From: Pseudolysinimonas_A sp039912695
Lineage (GTDB): Bacteria > Actinomycetota > Actinomycetes > Actinomycetales > Microbacteriaceae
Reading direction: 5' to 3'
Length of the DNA stretch: 64,000 nucleotides
NCBI RefSeq assembly: GCF_039912695.1
Contig: NZ_JBDSPJ010000002.1
Coordinates: forward strand, 202,551 to 266,550
Shown here: positions 48,826-57,440 of the stretch, in pieces
How positions within the stretch are numbered: the stretch's first letter is position 1
How the letters are laid out: every line of letters starts with the position of its first letter
Notes under the pieces: model-generated
The model's input: the letters and a program-made list of their open reading frames with translations, nothing else
Told to the model about the DNA's origin: nothing
The model's database searches: none
Position numbers and translations under genes: made by a program

Positions 48826-50262
48826 ATGTCCACTCCCATGTTCAACAACTCGTCCGAGGTGCTGAAGTTCATCAAGGACACGGATGTCAAGTTCGTCGAC
48901 ATCCGATTCACCGACCTGCCCGGCATCCAGCAGCACCTCACCATCCCGGCTGCGACCGTCGATGAGGACTTCTTTGCCGTCGGACAGATGTTCGACGGCT
49001 CGAGCATCCGCGGGTTCCAGTCGATCCACGAATCCGACCTGCAGCTCATCCCGGATATCTCGACCGCCTACCTCGACCCGTTCCGCACCGAGCGCACGCT
49101 CATCCTGGTCTTCGACATCTACAACCCGCGCAACGGCGAGATCTACGGCCGCGACCCGCGTCAGATTGCCAAGAAGGCCGAGAAGTACCTCGCATCGACC
49201 GGGATCGCCGACACCGCGTTCTTCGCTCCCGAGGCCGAGTTCTACATCTTCGACGACGTGCGCTACGAAGTGAAACAGAACAAGAGCTTCTACGAGGTCG
49301 ACTCCGACGAGGCCGCCTGGAACACGGGTGCCCACGAAGAGGGCGGCAACCTCGCCAACAAGACCCCGTACAAGGGCGGCTACTTTCCGGTCAGCCCGCT
49401 CGACAAGCACGGCGACCTTCGCGACGACATGATGCTCAAGCTGATCGACGCCGGGCTCGAGGTCGAGCGCGGTCACCACGAGGTCGGCACCGCCGGCCAG
49501 GGTGAGATCAACTACAAGTTCGACACGATGGTTCACGCGGCGGACGACATCCTGAAGTTCAAGTACATCGTCAAGAACACGGCGCTCGAGTGGGGCAAGG
49601 TCGCGACCTTCATGCCGAAGCCGCTCATGGGCGACAACGGTTCGGGCATGCACACCCACCAGTCGCTGTGGAACGGCGGCACGCCGCTGTTCTACGACGA
49701 GAAGGGCTACGGCGGACTCTCCGACCTCGCCCGCTGGTACATCGGTGGCCTGCTCAAGCACGCCCCCGCGGTACTCGCGTTCACCAACCCGACGGTCAAC
49801 TCCTACCACCGGCTCATCCCCGGCTTCGAGGCCCCCGTCAACCTGGTGTACTCGGCCGGTAACCGTTCGGCATCCATCCGCATCCCGATCACGGGTACCA
49901 ACCCGAAGGCCAAGCGCATCGAATTCCGTGCGCCCGACGCCTCCGGTAACCCGTACCTCGCGTTCGCGGTGCAGCTGATGGCCGGAATCGACGGCATCAA
50001 GAACAAGATCGAGCCGCACGAGCCCGTCGACAAGGACCTCTACGAGCTGCCGCCCGAGGAAGCCAAGGGCATCCCCCAGGTTCCCGGTTCGCTCGGCGAG
50101 GCGCTGATCGCTCTCGAGAACGACTACGACTTCCTCCTTGAAGGCGGCGTGTTCACGAAGGATCTGATCGAGACCTGGATCGACTACAAGCGCGAGAAGG
50201 AACTGCTTCCCTTCGCGCAGCGTCCGCACCCCTTCGAGTACGAGCTGTACTTCGGGGTCTAG
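48826..50262 (+). CDS. glnA: Glutamine synthetase type I (GlnA1)
   Basis: Dodecameric glutamine synthetase of 478 residues forming glutamine from glutamate, ammonia and ATP; main nitrogen-assimilation enzyme. Motifs: FDGSSIRGFQSIHESD, EAEFYIFDDV, GHHEVGTAGQGEINYKF, KPLMGDNGSGMHTHQSL and NRSASIRIP. The adenylylation tyrosine is about residue 406 in KDLYELPPEEA, matching the glnE gene downstream, so it is a type I-beta enzyme regulated by adenylylation. The ATG has a GGAG site. Transcription is probably activated by GlnR through the tandem box upstream. Confidence 0.96.
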   Translation: MSTPMFNNSSEVLKFIKDTDVKFVDIRFTDLPGIQQHLTIPAATVDEDFFAVGQMFDGSSIRGFQSIHESDLQLIPDISTAYLDPFRTERTLILVFDIYNPRNGEIYGRDPRQIAKKAEKYLASTGIADTAFFAPEAEFYIFDDVRYEVKQNKSFYEVDSDEAAWNTGAHEEGGNLANKTPYKGGYFPVSPLDKHGDLRDDMMLKLIDAGLEVERGHHEVGTAGQGEINYKFDTMVHAADDILKFKYIVKNTALEWGKVATFMPKPLMGDNGSGMHTHQSLWNGGTPLFYDEKGYGGLSDLARWYIGGLLKHAPAVLAFTNPTVNSYHRLIPGFEAPVNLVYSAGNRSASIRIPITGTNPKAKRIEFRAPDASGNPYLAFAVQLMAGIDGIKNKIEPHEPVDKDLYELPPEEAKGIPQVPGSLGEALIALENDYDFLLEGGVFTKDLIETWIDYKREKELLPFAQRPHPFEYELYFGV

Positions 50263-50291
50263 GCCGCAGGCCGTCCTCACGTAGTAGGCAC

Positions 50292-50321
50292 AGGGCCGCG
50301 CTCCTTCGGGGGTGCGGCCCT
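50292..50321 (+). terminator. Hairpin terminator after glnA
   Basis: Stem AGGGCCGC/GCGGCCCT of 8 bp with a further TCC-TTCG-GGG inner pairing, 30 bases after the glnA stop. No long T-run follows, as is common in high-GC actinobacteria. Confidence 0.7.
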
Positions 50322-50375
50322 TCGCGTTCCTCGTGGGTCGGACAACGCGAGCCTGCGGATGAACGGCTCGGGAAG

Positions 50376-51401
50376 TCAGCCTTCCTCAGAGAACGTTCGT
50401 GTTGCGCGGCGGGAATCGATCGAACGCCCAACGGGCCGGGGCAGCATTCCCGCGTTGATCCCGGAGACCACAACGCCCAACGGGCTTCGGCGCATGAGAA
50501 GAACAGCAAGAAGCAGTCCGGCACAGCCAGCAAGCAACTTGTCGACGAAGGATGCGAGGAAGTTTGCCGAGAAGACGGCAACCCAAAGTCCTTCGGCCGC
50601 CCGCCAGGCGAGGATCAGCGAATCCGTCGGGTGCCCGGAGACGCCGTCGTACAGCAGCACCGTGATCGGAACAGCCACGATCGTGCACGCCAGAGCGACC
50701 GCGCAGGTCAGCCCGAGGAAACGGATCAGGCTGCGCCCCGCCCCGAACCTTCGGAATCCGTATCCCCAAACGAGGGCACCCGCGATATTAACGAGTGCGA
50801 AGAAGATCGTCTCCGGAGTCGAAGTCATCGCCCCCAGAACGTTGGTCACCAAGCCCACCAGCGCACCCCGCCAAGGCCCCAAGACGATCGCGGCAGCCGC
50901 TGTGCCGATCATGTCGAGAAAGAGCGGGAGGTGCAGCCGCACGGCAACGGTGCCACCGAATAGGTTGATGCCGATGCACCCGACGATGATCAGCACGACG
51001 AGAGAGCGGCGGATCGCGGCCTCTGATGACGCGGGCGCGGTGCGCACCGGATGGCCGAGCGCCTGCCCTCTCGCCGCCAGGCTCCGCTCGCGCCAGGCGC
51101 GCGCTTCGTTCTCGCTTGAGCCCAATGCGAGAACGATCTCTTCGACGAGCGCGGCGTTCATTCTGCGGCGGCCGAGTTGGAACGCGTCGAAGACGGTCGA
51201 CCGGGCAACCCGCGCCGCGGCGGGGCTGAACCCCTTGCTTTCCCGGCGCTGGCCGATTCGCAACGCGAGCTCGCTATAGGACACATCACCCGCGTCGATG
51301 CGAAAGCGTTGCAAGTCCTCGACCACGCGATCGAGACTTTCCGAAGCGCCGTCGTTCGGGGAAGCGGGCGTCTCGCCGCGTATCTCGGATTCCGACGTCA
51401 C
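50376..51401 (-). CDS. HTH regulator fused to an ECF S-component-like membrane domain
   Basis: Protein of 341 residues with two parts. Residues about 20-105 look like a helix-turn-helix domain: VSYSELALRIGQRRESKGFS, a basic ARSTVFDAFQLGRRR and LVEEIVLALG, in the manner of actinobacterial XRE-like N-termini. Residues about 130-310 are six hydrophobic helices with LPLFLDMIGTAAAAIVLGPW and GALVGLVTNVLGAM, a pattern seen in ECF-type S components that bind vitamins. The start is GTG 51401 with a GGAGGAA site. A substrate-sensing, membrane-bound transcription factor is the inference; no ECF A or T subunit is nearby. It lies between glnA and glnE, which are neighbours in other actinobacteria. Confidence 0.7.
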   Translation of the reverse strand: MTSESEIRGETPASPNDGASESLDRVVEDLQRFRIDAGDVSYSELALRIGQRRESKGFSPAAARVARSTVFDAFQLGRRRMNAALVEEIVLALGSSENEARAWRERSLAARGQALGHPVRTAPASSEAAIRRSLVVLIIVGCIGINLFGGTVAVRLHLPLFLDMIGTAAAAIVLGPWRGALVGLVTNVLGAMTSTPETIFFALVNIAGALVWGYGFRRFGAGRSLIRFLGLTCAVALACTIVAVPITVLLYDGVSGHPTDSLILAWRAAEGLWVAVFSANFLASFVDKLLAGCAGLLLAVLLMRRSPLGVVVSGINAGMLPRPVGRSIDSRRATRTFSEEG

Positions 51402-51626
51402 CGTATTCCTCCGATCCGACGTTCTCGATGCTGACGAATGCTATCGGCCCTAGCGTCCGAGGGCCGTGCGTCCGGATTCGTCCGGGAAGTGCTCACTGCA
51501 CGATGTCGGCAGGTGAGCCCGACCTACCGTGGGAGTGGCCGCAGTGGGTCTGCTGAGCTGCCGACACGGCACGTCCACCTCACCGATATTCGAAGCATCC
51601 GACATTTGACGCATCCGGAGAACCTC

Positions 51627-52727
51627 ATGCTGCACCGCCGCGCCCTCCCTGTCGTCCTGCTCGTCGCGATGGCGGCGGCGAGCCTCACCAGCTGCGCGAC
51701 CGCATCGACCCCCGGGGGCGAGGTCGTAGGCACTGAGATGTCGGCCGAACTCTGGGCCGATGCCGAACGCATCTCAGCCTCCGACGGAATCTCTGTCAAC
51801 GACGCACTGGACATCGCCATCGGCGAGGCCTTCATCGACGACCGCTTTGCGATCGAGCAACTTGTCGCGTATCAAGGCGACGGGGCCTTCCTGATCGGGG
51901 TCGGCGTGGCGGCCTACCGGCGCGGGCCGCTCGGCGCCGACCTCGGCGCAACGCGGGAACGTTTCCTGGCGGGTGGGTTCACCATCGAGCAGCTGCTGAG
52001 CAACGTTGCCGTGGCCGCAGAAGCAGCCGAAGACACGTCCGGGATGCCGTGGCTGCTGAGCTCGAGACTGATCACCGCTGCTGAGGCGCGAGACTTCGGA
52101 CTGGTGACCGCGGCCACCTGGGGGCCGCCATCCGCATGGCCCGGTAACATCCCAGAACCGAGAGGGATGACCCTCCGCAGCACCCGGATCTCGGTGGCGC
52201 TCGACGGCAGTGTCCGTGCCGTCGACATGACCGTGGCGGACACGACCCAGGCTGCTGTCGACGCGTGGGAGGCTTCGCTTCCCCGCGAACCGCTGACGTC
52301 TAACGTGTTCACATTCCCGGTCGGAGACGAGTTCACCCTGAGCCTGACGTACGGCGGCTCCGAGGGCGGCGTTCCCGACTCGGGTCTTCCCCCGGCGTGG
52401 AGCGAGTTGCTCCCGCTCGGTCCGAGCAGCATGGCATTCCGGTTCGCCGGAACGACTTACGATTTTCTTCCCTCGGGCACTCCAGATCGGGCTCCGACCT
52501 TCTCATTCGGACTCGAGACGTCGAATCGCATCAGCGTCTACCGCGAGTGGCTTGAGCACGACGCGCGAGGGGGGTGGACCGTCGTAACCGCCTCCGATAC
52601 CTACTTCACCGCCGAGAACGCCGACTTCGTGGTGTCGGGACAGAGTCAACCGGACGGGACCGATGCGCTCAGCATCACCGTCAAGAGCTGGGATCTCCCC
52701 GGTCTTGAAAGGCTGGCACCCGAATGA
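51627..52727 (+). CDS. Predicted lipoprotein of unknown function
   Basis: Exported protein of 366 residues. The signal peptide LHRRALPVVLLVAMAAASLTSC ends in a lipobox with Cys at about residue 23, so it should be lipid-anchored to the outer face of the membrane. The mature part has no recognised domain; GGFTIEQLLSNVAVAAE and a beta-rich second half (SITVKSWDLPGLE at the end) can be seen. ATG 51627 has a GGAG ribosome site. It overlaps the next lipoprotein gene by ATGA. Confidence 0.75.
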   Translation: MLHRRALPVVLLVAMAAASLTSCATASTPGGEVVGTEMSAELWADAERISASDGISVNDALDIAIGEAFIDDRFAIEQLVAYQGDGAFLIGVGVAAYRRGPLGADLGATRERFLAGGFTIEQLLSNVAVAAEAAEDTSGMPWLLSSRLITAAEARDFGLVTAATWGPPSAWPGNIPEPRGMTLRSTRISVALDGSVRAVDMTVADTTQAAVDAWEASLPREPLTSNVFTFPVGDEFTLSLTYGGSEGGVPDSGLPPAWSELLPLGPSSMAFRFAGTTYDFLPSGTPDRAPTFSFGLETSNRISVYREWLEHDARGGWTVVTASDTYFTAENADFVVSGQSQPDGTDALSITVKSWDLPGLERLAPE

Positions 52728-54448
52728 TGACGCGCAGCACCAGAGTCATCGCCGCCCTCGGCGCGCTGATGGTCGCCTGCAGCCTCCTGGTGGGATGCAC
52801 ACCGACGGTTGGACCGTACGTGCCGACCATCGTCGCGTCCGCCGATGGGGTCGAGGTGACCGTCGCAAATCCTGCCTACGAAGCTGCGGCCGGCGAGGCC
52901 GCGCTGGAGGTCTACTCCGGCAGCTATCTGATGGGGCGACCGTTCGAAATCACCGCTTCGGGCGCGCTGCCCGCAAGCGGGGTGCAGTTGGCGGTCGAGT
53001 TCGAGAAGCCCTTGCCGACGGGCGTGACGGCCGTGTTCGCCTACTTCGATGAGAACTACGCGGTGTGGGTCCCGGTTCCGACCCAGATTGCCAACGCATC
53101 GATCACGGCAACCGTGGATCACTTGTCGCTGTGGTCGGTGATTCTGGGTGGCCCGATCGCGTTCGTAACCACGATCGCCGACCAGGTTGCCCACGTCGTC
53201 GAGGACCCGCAGAAGTGGTGGGAAGACGAGGCCTGGCCATGGCTATTCCGCACGAGCCATGAGTTGCTGGGCAATTCGGCGGAGGCACCCGAGTGCGAAT
53301 CGAAGCCGCCGCCGTGGGTCGAGTCGGTGACCTCAACGATCGATGATGCTCTCTACAACAGCGTGCTCGCGTGTGCGGATACTGACCCAGATGACCCCGA
53401 GCAGTTGCGAGTTCGCGCCGCGGCCAATCGCGGCTTCGGATATCCGATCGAACTCGGGGGTGCGGTCACCCCGACGGCGATCGCACCCAGCGGCTGGGAC
53501 GCGGAAGATCTCGAGTGGATCGACACGCTGCTCGAATGGTCCGCGAGCGTCGGCGTACCGAGCGACGATGTCCTCGACCCTCGACGCTTCATCTGGGCCG
53601 GGGGCGAGTCGACGATTCTGATCAGCAAGCAGGCCGCCGCCGCGATTCCGGCCGGTGAGCACCTGGTCAGTTTCCCGCTTCCGAACGTGTCGCACGCGCT
53701 CGGGTCCAGCCTCGTGCACATCGTGCTGGGTGATGCGGTCAGCGCGTTGGACGGCTTCGTTGCCCTGTCGATCATGCTCCGCGAATGCCAGAGCGTCGTC
53801 GACGCGGCCAATGCCATCCGGCTGACCGATCCGATGGCTGCCTTTGGCTCCGTCGCCGACTGCCTGGCGGCAATTTCGATGGATCGGGTCGAGGTACTGG
53901 TCGCCGACTTTCTCCAAAGCGCGGGAGCCGACTTCGAAGCGCGCGGAGCTGATCTCGTTGTCGAGGTACTCGCCGTCGTGATCTCGAAGCTCAAGTTCAG
54001 CGCCGTCTTTCAGGCCTTTCAAACAGCGACCGACTATCTCCTGGAGACCACCGTCGACAGCCCGCTCTGGTTTCTCGACGCCACTCTTGACCCGTCGGCT
54101 TTCCCCCGGTGGGAAGACATCAACGGCGAATGGTGCTCGTCAGAGTCGATCAACAACTGCTACACCATCGCTTTGCCGACGAGCTCGTACGGTGAAGATG
54201 TCACGTTGAGCGAGAGCGCGTCAGGCTGCTTCCTCGGGACGAGTGTCAATCCGGTCTACGGATCTGGCGCCAACATCCTGTACTGCCCGGCGGGCGTCGC
54301 GACACCGACGACGGGTGGCACGCCGATGGAGGCGCTGACCGAGACCACCGGCGACAACATCGCCTTCGATCGGATCTTCGTCTGGCAAGGATTCGGGGCG
54401 GCCGCGAACTTCCGCCGGGCAGAGATTGGGGAAGCAACCGGGCGCTGA
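52724..54448 (+). CDS. Second predicted lipoprotein, large, unknown function
   Basis: Exported protein of 574 residues with signal peptide and lipobox LLVGC (Cys about 25). The first mature domain (about 38-140) is an Ig-like/beta domain with VFAYFDENYAVWVPVPTQI and TATVDHLSLWSVILGG, a pattern I associate with surface proteins of actinobacteria. The middle region contains paired cysteines (LREC, VADC) and RGFGYPIELGGAV, and the C-terminus has CSSESINNC and CFLG/YCPAG cysteines that could form disulfides. Translationally coupled to the preceding lipoprotein; the two may form a surface complex. Convergent with glnE. Confidence 0.72.
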   Translation: MMTRSTRVIAALGALMVACSLLVGCTPTVGPYVPTIVASADGVEVTVANPAYEAAAGEAALEVYSGSYLMGRPFEITASGALPASGVQLAVEFEKPLPTGVTAVFAYFDENYAVWVPVPTQIANASITATVDHLSLWSVILGGPIAFVTTIADQVAHVVEDPQKWWEDEAWPWLFRTSHELLGNSAEAPECESKPPPWVESVTSTIDDALYNSVLACADTDPDDPEQLRVRAAANRGFGYPIELGGAVTPTAIAPSGWDAEDLEWIDTLLEWSASVGVPSDDVLDPRRFIWAGGESTILISKQAAAAIPAGEHLVSFPLPNVSHALGSSLVHIVLGDAVSALDGFVALSIMLRECQSVVDAANAIRLTDPMAAFGSVADCLAAISMDRVEVLVADFLQSAGADFEARGADLVVEVLAVVISKLKFSAVFQAFQTATDYLLETTVDSPLWFLDATLDPSAFPRWEDINGEWCSSESINNCYTIALPTSSYGEDVTLSESASGCFLGTSVNPVYGSGANILYCPAGVATPTTGGTPMEALTETTGDNIAFDRIFVWQGFGAAANFRRAEIGEATGR

Positions 54449-54460
54449 CCCGTAGACGCC

Positions 54461-57391
54461 TCAGCTCTCGCCGTAGAACCGCCGCTCGAACACCTGGCGG
54501 GCGAGGCGGGTGGTGCGCAGGTAGTCCTCTTCGAGCTGCGAAGCGCTGCCGGGCGGGTACTCGAGCAGACGGGCTACGCCTTCGAGCTGTTGGCGGTCGG
54601 TCGGCAGCACGTCGGCGGTTTTCGCCGTCCACAGCGTCATCGCCGATCTGGCCCGCGAGGCGATGATCCACGCGGCCCGCAGTTTCGCCGCTTCCGCCGC
54701 GGGGATCAGCCCGGCATCCACCGCCGCCGCGAGGGCGCGAAGAGTGGATGTTGTGCGCAGCCCGTCGACGGCGGCACCGTGCTGCAGCTGCAGCAGTTGC
54801 ACGAACCATTCGACGTCGGAGAGAGAGCCGCGACCGAGTTTGAGGTGGCGGGCCGGGTCAGCGCCCTGCGGCAGGCGTTCGGATTCGACGCGCGCTTTGA
54901 TACGCCGTACTTCCCGCACGTCGTTCTGCGCGATCTCCACCGGGTAGCGGATCTCGTCGGCCAGCGACTCGAAGTCGGCGAGCAGTTGCGGGTCGCCGAC
55001 GGCACCGCGGGCTCGGAGGAGCGCCTGCGCCTCCCAGGTGAGCGACCAGCGCGCGTAATAGGCCCGGTATGAGTCGAGCGACCGAGCAATGGCACCGTTC
55101 CTGCCTTCGGGGCGCAACCCGATGTCGAGGTCGAACGGAAGGCGCAGATCTTCGGTGAGGCGCTGGATTTCGTGCACGATGTGTTCGGCGCGACGTTGCG
55201 CCTCTTCGGCTTCGAGCCCCGCCGCCCGGTAGACGTACATGACGTCGGCGTCGCTGCCGAAGCCAAGCTCTTCCCCGCCGTAACGGCCCATCGCGATGAT
55301 GCCGAACTCGATGCCGTCGCCGTAGCGGTGTACGAGTGCGAGCACTCCGGTCAGCATCGCTGAGTTGATGTCGCTGAGGGCCGTGCCGAGTTCTTCCACA
55401 CTGACGACACCCAGGATGGCGCCGAGGGCGAGCCGCAGCACCTCGCGCCGGCGAGCGGTGCGCAGGGCGACGGCGGCGGCATCCAGATCGTCCCAGTGGC
55501 GAGCGACAGTCGCGGCGGTCTCCTCCAACAGCAGAGTGGATGATCGCGGCACGAGTTCGCCGTCGTTCTCGAGCCAGGCGACCGCGTCTGGGATGCGTTC
55601 AAGAAGCACAGCGACGAACTTTGAGCCCGAGAGCACCTGCGTCAGCCGGTGCCCCGCGCCCGAGGAGTCGCGCATGAGGCGCAGGAACCAGTAGGCCTCG
55701 CCCAGGTCGTCGGAGAGTCGGCGGAAGGCCAGCAGCCCGCCATCCGGATCCGCCCCCTCGGCGAACCACTGCAACATCACCGGCAGCAGGTTGCGCTGAA
55801 TCTGCGCACGACGCGACACCCCCGCGGTCAGCGCCGCGATGTGGTGCAGGGCGCCGCGGGCATCCCGGAATCCGATCGCCGCGAGACGGGCCTCGGCCTG
55901 CTCACTGGTGAGGGTGTAGCCGTCGTCGGGAAGGGCTGCCACGGCCGAGAGCAGCGGCCGGTAGAACAGCCGCTCATGCAGCGTGCGCACCTCGTGCTTG
56001 ACCTTCTGCCAGGCGGCGATGACGCCGTCGGCCGAGGTCGCGACGCCCGACGCACGGGCCAGCACGCGCAACTGCTGTTCGTCGCGCGGCATCAGGTGCG
56101 TGCGCCGCATGCGGGAGAGCTGGATTCGGTGCTCGAGCAGCCGCAGGAACCGGTAGTCACGGGCGAAGTCGGCGGCCTCGACGCGACCGATGTAGCCGTT
56201 CTCGGCCAGCGCGAGCAGAGCGTCGAGAGTCGCACGCTGTCGCACGCCGGGGTCGGCGTGGCCGTGCACGAGTTGCAGCAACTGGATCGTGAACTCGACG
56301 TCGCGCAGACCGCCTGGCCCGAGTTTCAGCTGGATGTCGACCTCGTCCGGCGGAATGTGGGCCGTCACGCGCTCGCGCATTCCCTGCACCGACTCGACGA
56401 AGTTCTCGCGAGTGGCGCTCGACCAGACCAGCGGTGCGAGGCCGTCGACGTAACGCTCCCCCAGTTCGCGGTCGCCGGCGAGAGGACGGGCTTTGAGCAG
56501 CGCCTGGAATTCCCACGACTTCGCCCAGCGTTGGTAATAGGCGAGATGAGATTCGAGCGTGCGCACGAGGGCGCCGTCTTGGCCTTCGGGGCGAAGGTTG
56601 GCATCCACCTCCCACAGTGGCGGCTCGAGCGCGAGCTCCGCGATGCCACGCATCGTCTCGCGAGCCAGCGCGGTCGCGATATCGACCTCGCGGTCTCCCC
56701 CGTCGGTCACAAAGATGACGTCGACGTCGCTCAGGTAGTTCAGCTCGCGCGCCCCGGACTTGCCCATGCCGATGATCGCGAGCGGCGTGGCGGCGACCTC
56801 CTCGGGAGGGAACTTCGCCGTCGCATTCGCGGCGGGTGGCTGGCACAGTGAGCGCCGCGCCACCTCGAGCGCGGCGTCGAGTGCCGCACCCGCGAGATCG
56901 GCGAGACCCGCTGCCACGCGGTCGACCACCTGAAGGCCGTCAGGCTGCGAGAGGTCCCAGGCAGCCAAGCGCACGAGTTCGGAGCGGTACGCGATGCGTA
57001 GGGCGTTCCATGCGGGTTCTCCGACGAGGCCCTCGGTGGATGCGGTCAGAGTGGCGGTGACTGCCTCGGAGTCCACGGGGGCGGTGAGCGGGTCACGCAG
57101 CACCGCGAGCCGCTGAGGGTGCCGTTCGAGGAAACCGGCGAGGCCGGCCGAAGCACCGAGAACCCGGATGAGACGTCCCGTCGCCCCGGGATCCTTCAGC
57201 AGTGCGGCGACAGCCTTCGGTTCGGCGGCCCGCAACACCCCGAGCAGCCGTAACGCCTGGTCAGGATCCGCCGCAACAGCGAATGCGGGGATGACATCCG
57301 GTGCAATGTCGGCTAGCGCGTCGTGGGCAGCGTCGAGGTTGGCAAAACCGAGCCGTGCCAGCTCGGTCAGCGTCGTCGTCGTCCGCGTCAT
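54461..57391 (-). CDS. glnE: Glutamine synthetase adenylyltransferase/deadenylase
   Basis: Bifunctional regulator of glutamine synthetase, 976 residues. It has two nucleotidyltransferase domains: the N-terminal deadenylylating half with MGKSGARELNYLSDVDVIF and the C-terminal adenylylating half with GRYGGEELGFGSDADVMYVY. Each is followed by a helical regulatory domain containing KLGPGGLRDVEFTIQLLQL and KLGRGSLSDVEWFVQLLQL. It attaches or removes AMP on the tyrosine of GlnA1 according to nitrogen status. It sits on the opposite strand to glnA and just downstream of glnA2 on its strand. Confidence 0.96.
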   Translation of the reverse strand: MTRTTTTLTELARLGFANLDAAHDALADIAPDVIPAFAVAADPDQALRLLGVLRAAEPKAVAALLKDPGATGRLIRVLGASAGLAGFLERHPQRLAVLRDPLTAPVDSEAVTATLTASTEGLVGEPAWNALRIAYRSELVRLAAWDLSQPDGLQVVDRVAAGLADLAGAALDAALEVARRSLCQPPAANATAKFPPEEVAATPLAIIGMGKSGARELNYLSDVDVIFVTDGGDREVDIATALARETMRGIAELALEPPLWEVDANLRPEGQDGALVRTLESHLAYYQRWAKSWEFQALLKARPLAGDRELGERYVDGLAPLVWSSATRENFVESVQGMRERVTAHIPPDEVDIQLKLGPGGLRDVEFTIQLLQLVHGHADPGVRQRATLDALLALAENGYIGRVEAADFARDYRFLRLLEHRIQLSRMRRTHLMPRDEQQLRVLARASGVATSADGVIAAWQKVKHEVRTLHERLFYRPLLSAVAALPDDGYTLTSEQAEARLAAIGFRDARGALHHIAALTAGVSRRAQIQRNLLPVMLQWFAEGADPDGGLLAFRRLSDDLGEAYWFLRLMRDSSGAGHRLTQVLSGSKFVAVLLERIPDAVAWLENDGELVPRSSTLLLEETAATVARHWDDLDAAAVALRTARRREVLRLALGAILGVVSVEELGTALSDINSAMLTGVLALVHRYGDGIEFGIIAMGRYGGEELGFGSDADVMYVYRAAGLEAEEAQRRAEHIVHEIQRLTEDLRLPFDLDIGLRPEGRNGAIARSLDSYRAYYARWSLTWEAQALLRARGAVGDPQLLADFESLADEIRYPVEIAQNDVREVRRIKARVESERLPQGADPARHLKLGRGSLSDVEWFVQLLQLQHGAAVDGLRTTSTLRALAAAVDAGLIPAAEAAKLRAAWIIASRARSAMTLWTAKTADVLPTDRQQLEGVARLLEYPPGSASQLEEDYLRTTRLARQVFERRFYGES

Positions 57392-57440
57392 TGTGGTGCT
57401 CTCCCCGCTTCGGCGGGAGGTTCGCTGCTGTCCCTCGAAA

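Noticed and set aside
48757..50280. 507-codon minus-strand frame opposite glnA
   Set aside because: Shadow of glnA; valine/aspartate/arginine-rich low-information sequence typical of antisense frames in high-GC DNA.
55649..56851. 400-codon plus-strand frame
   Set aside because: Lies entirely within glnE, which has clear duplicated nucleotidyltransferase motifs on the minus strand.
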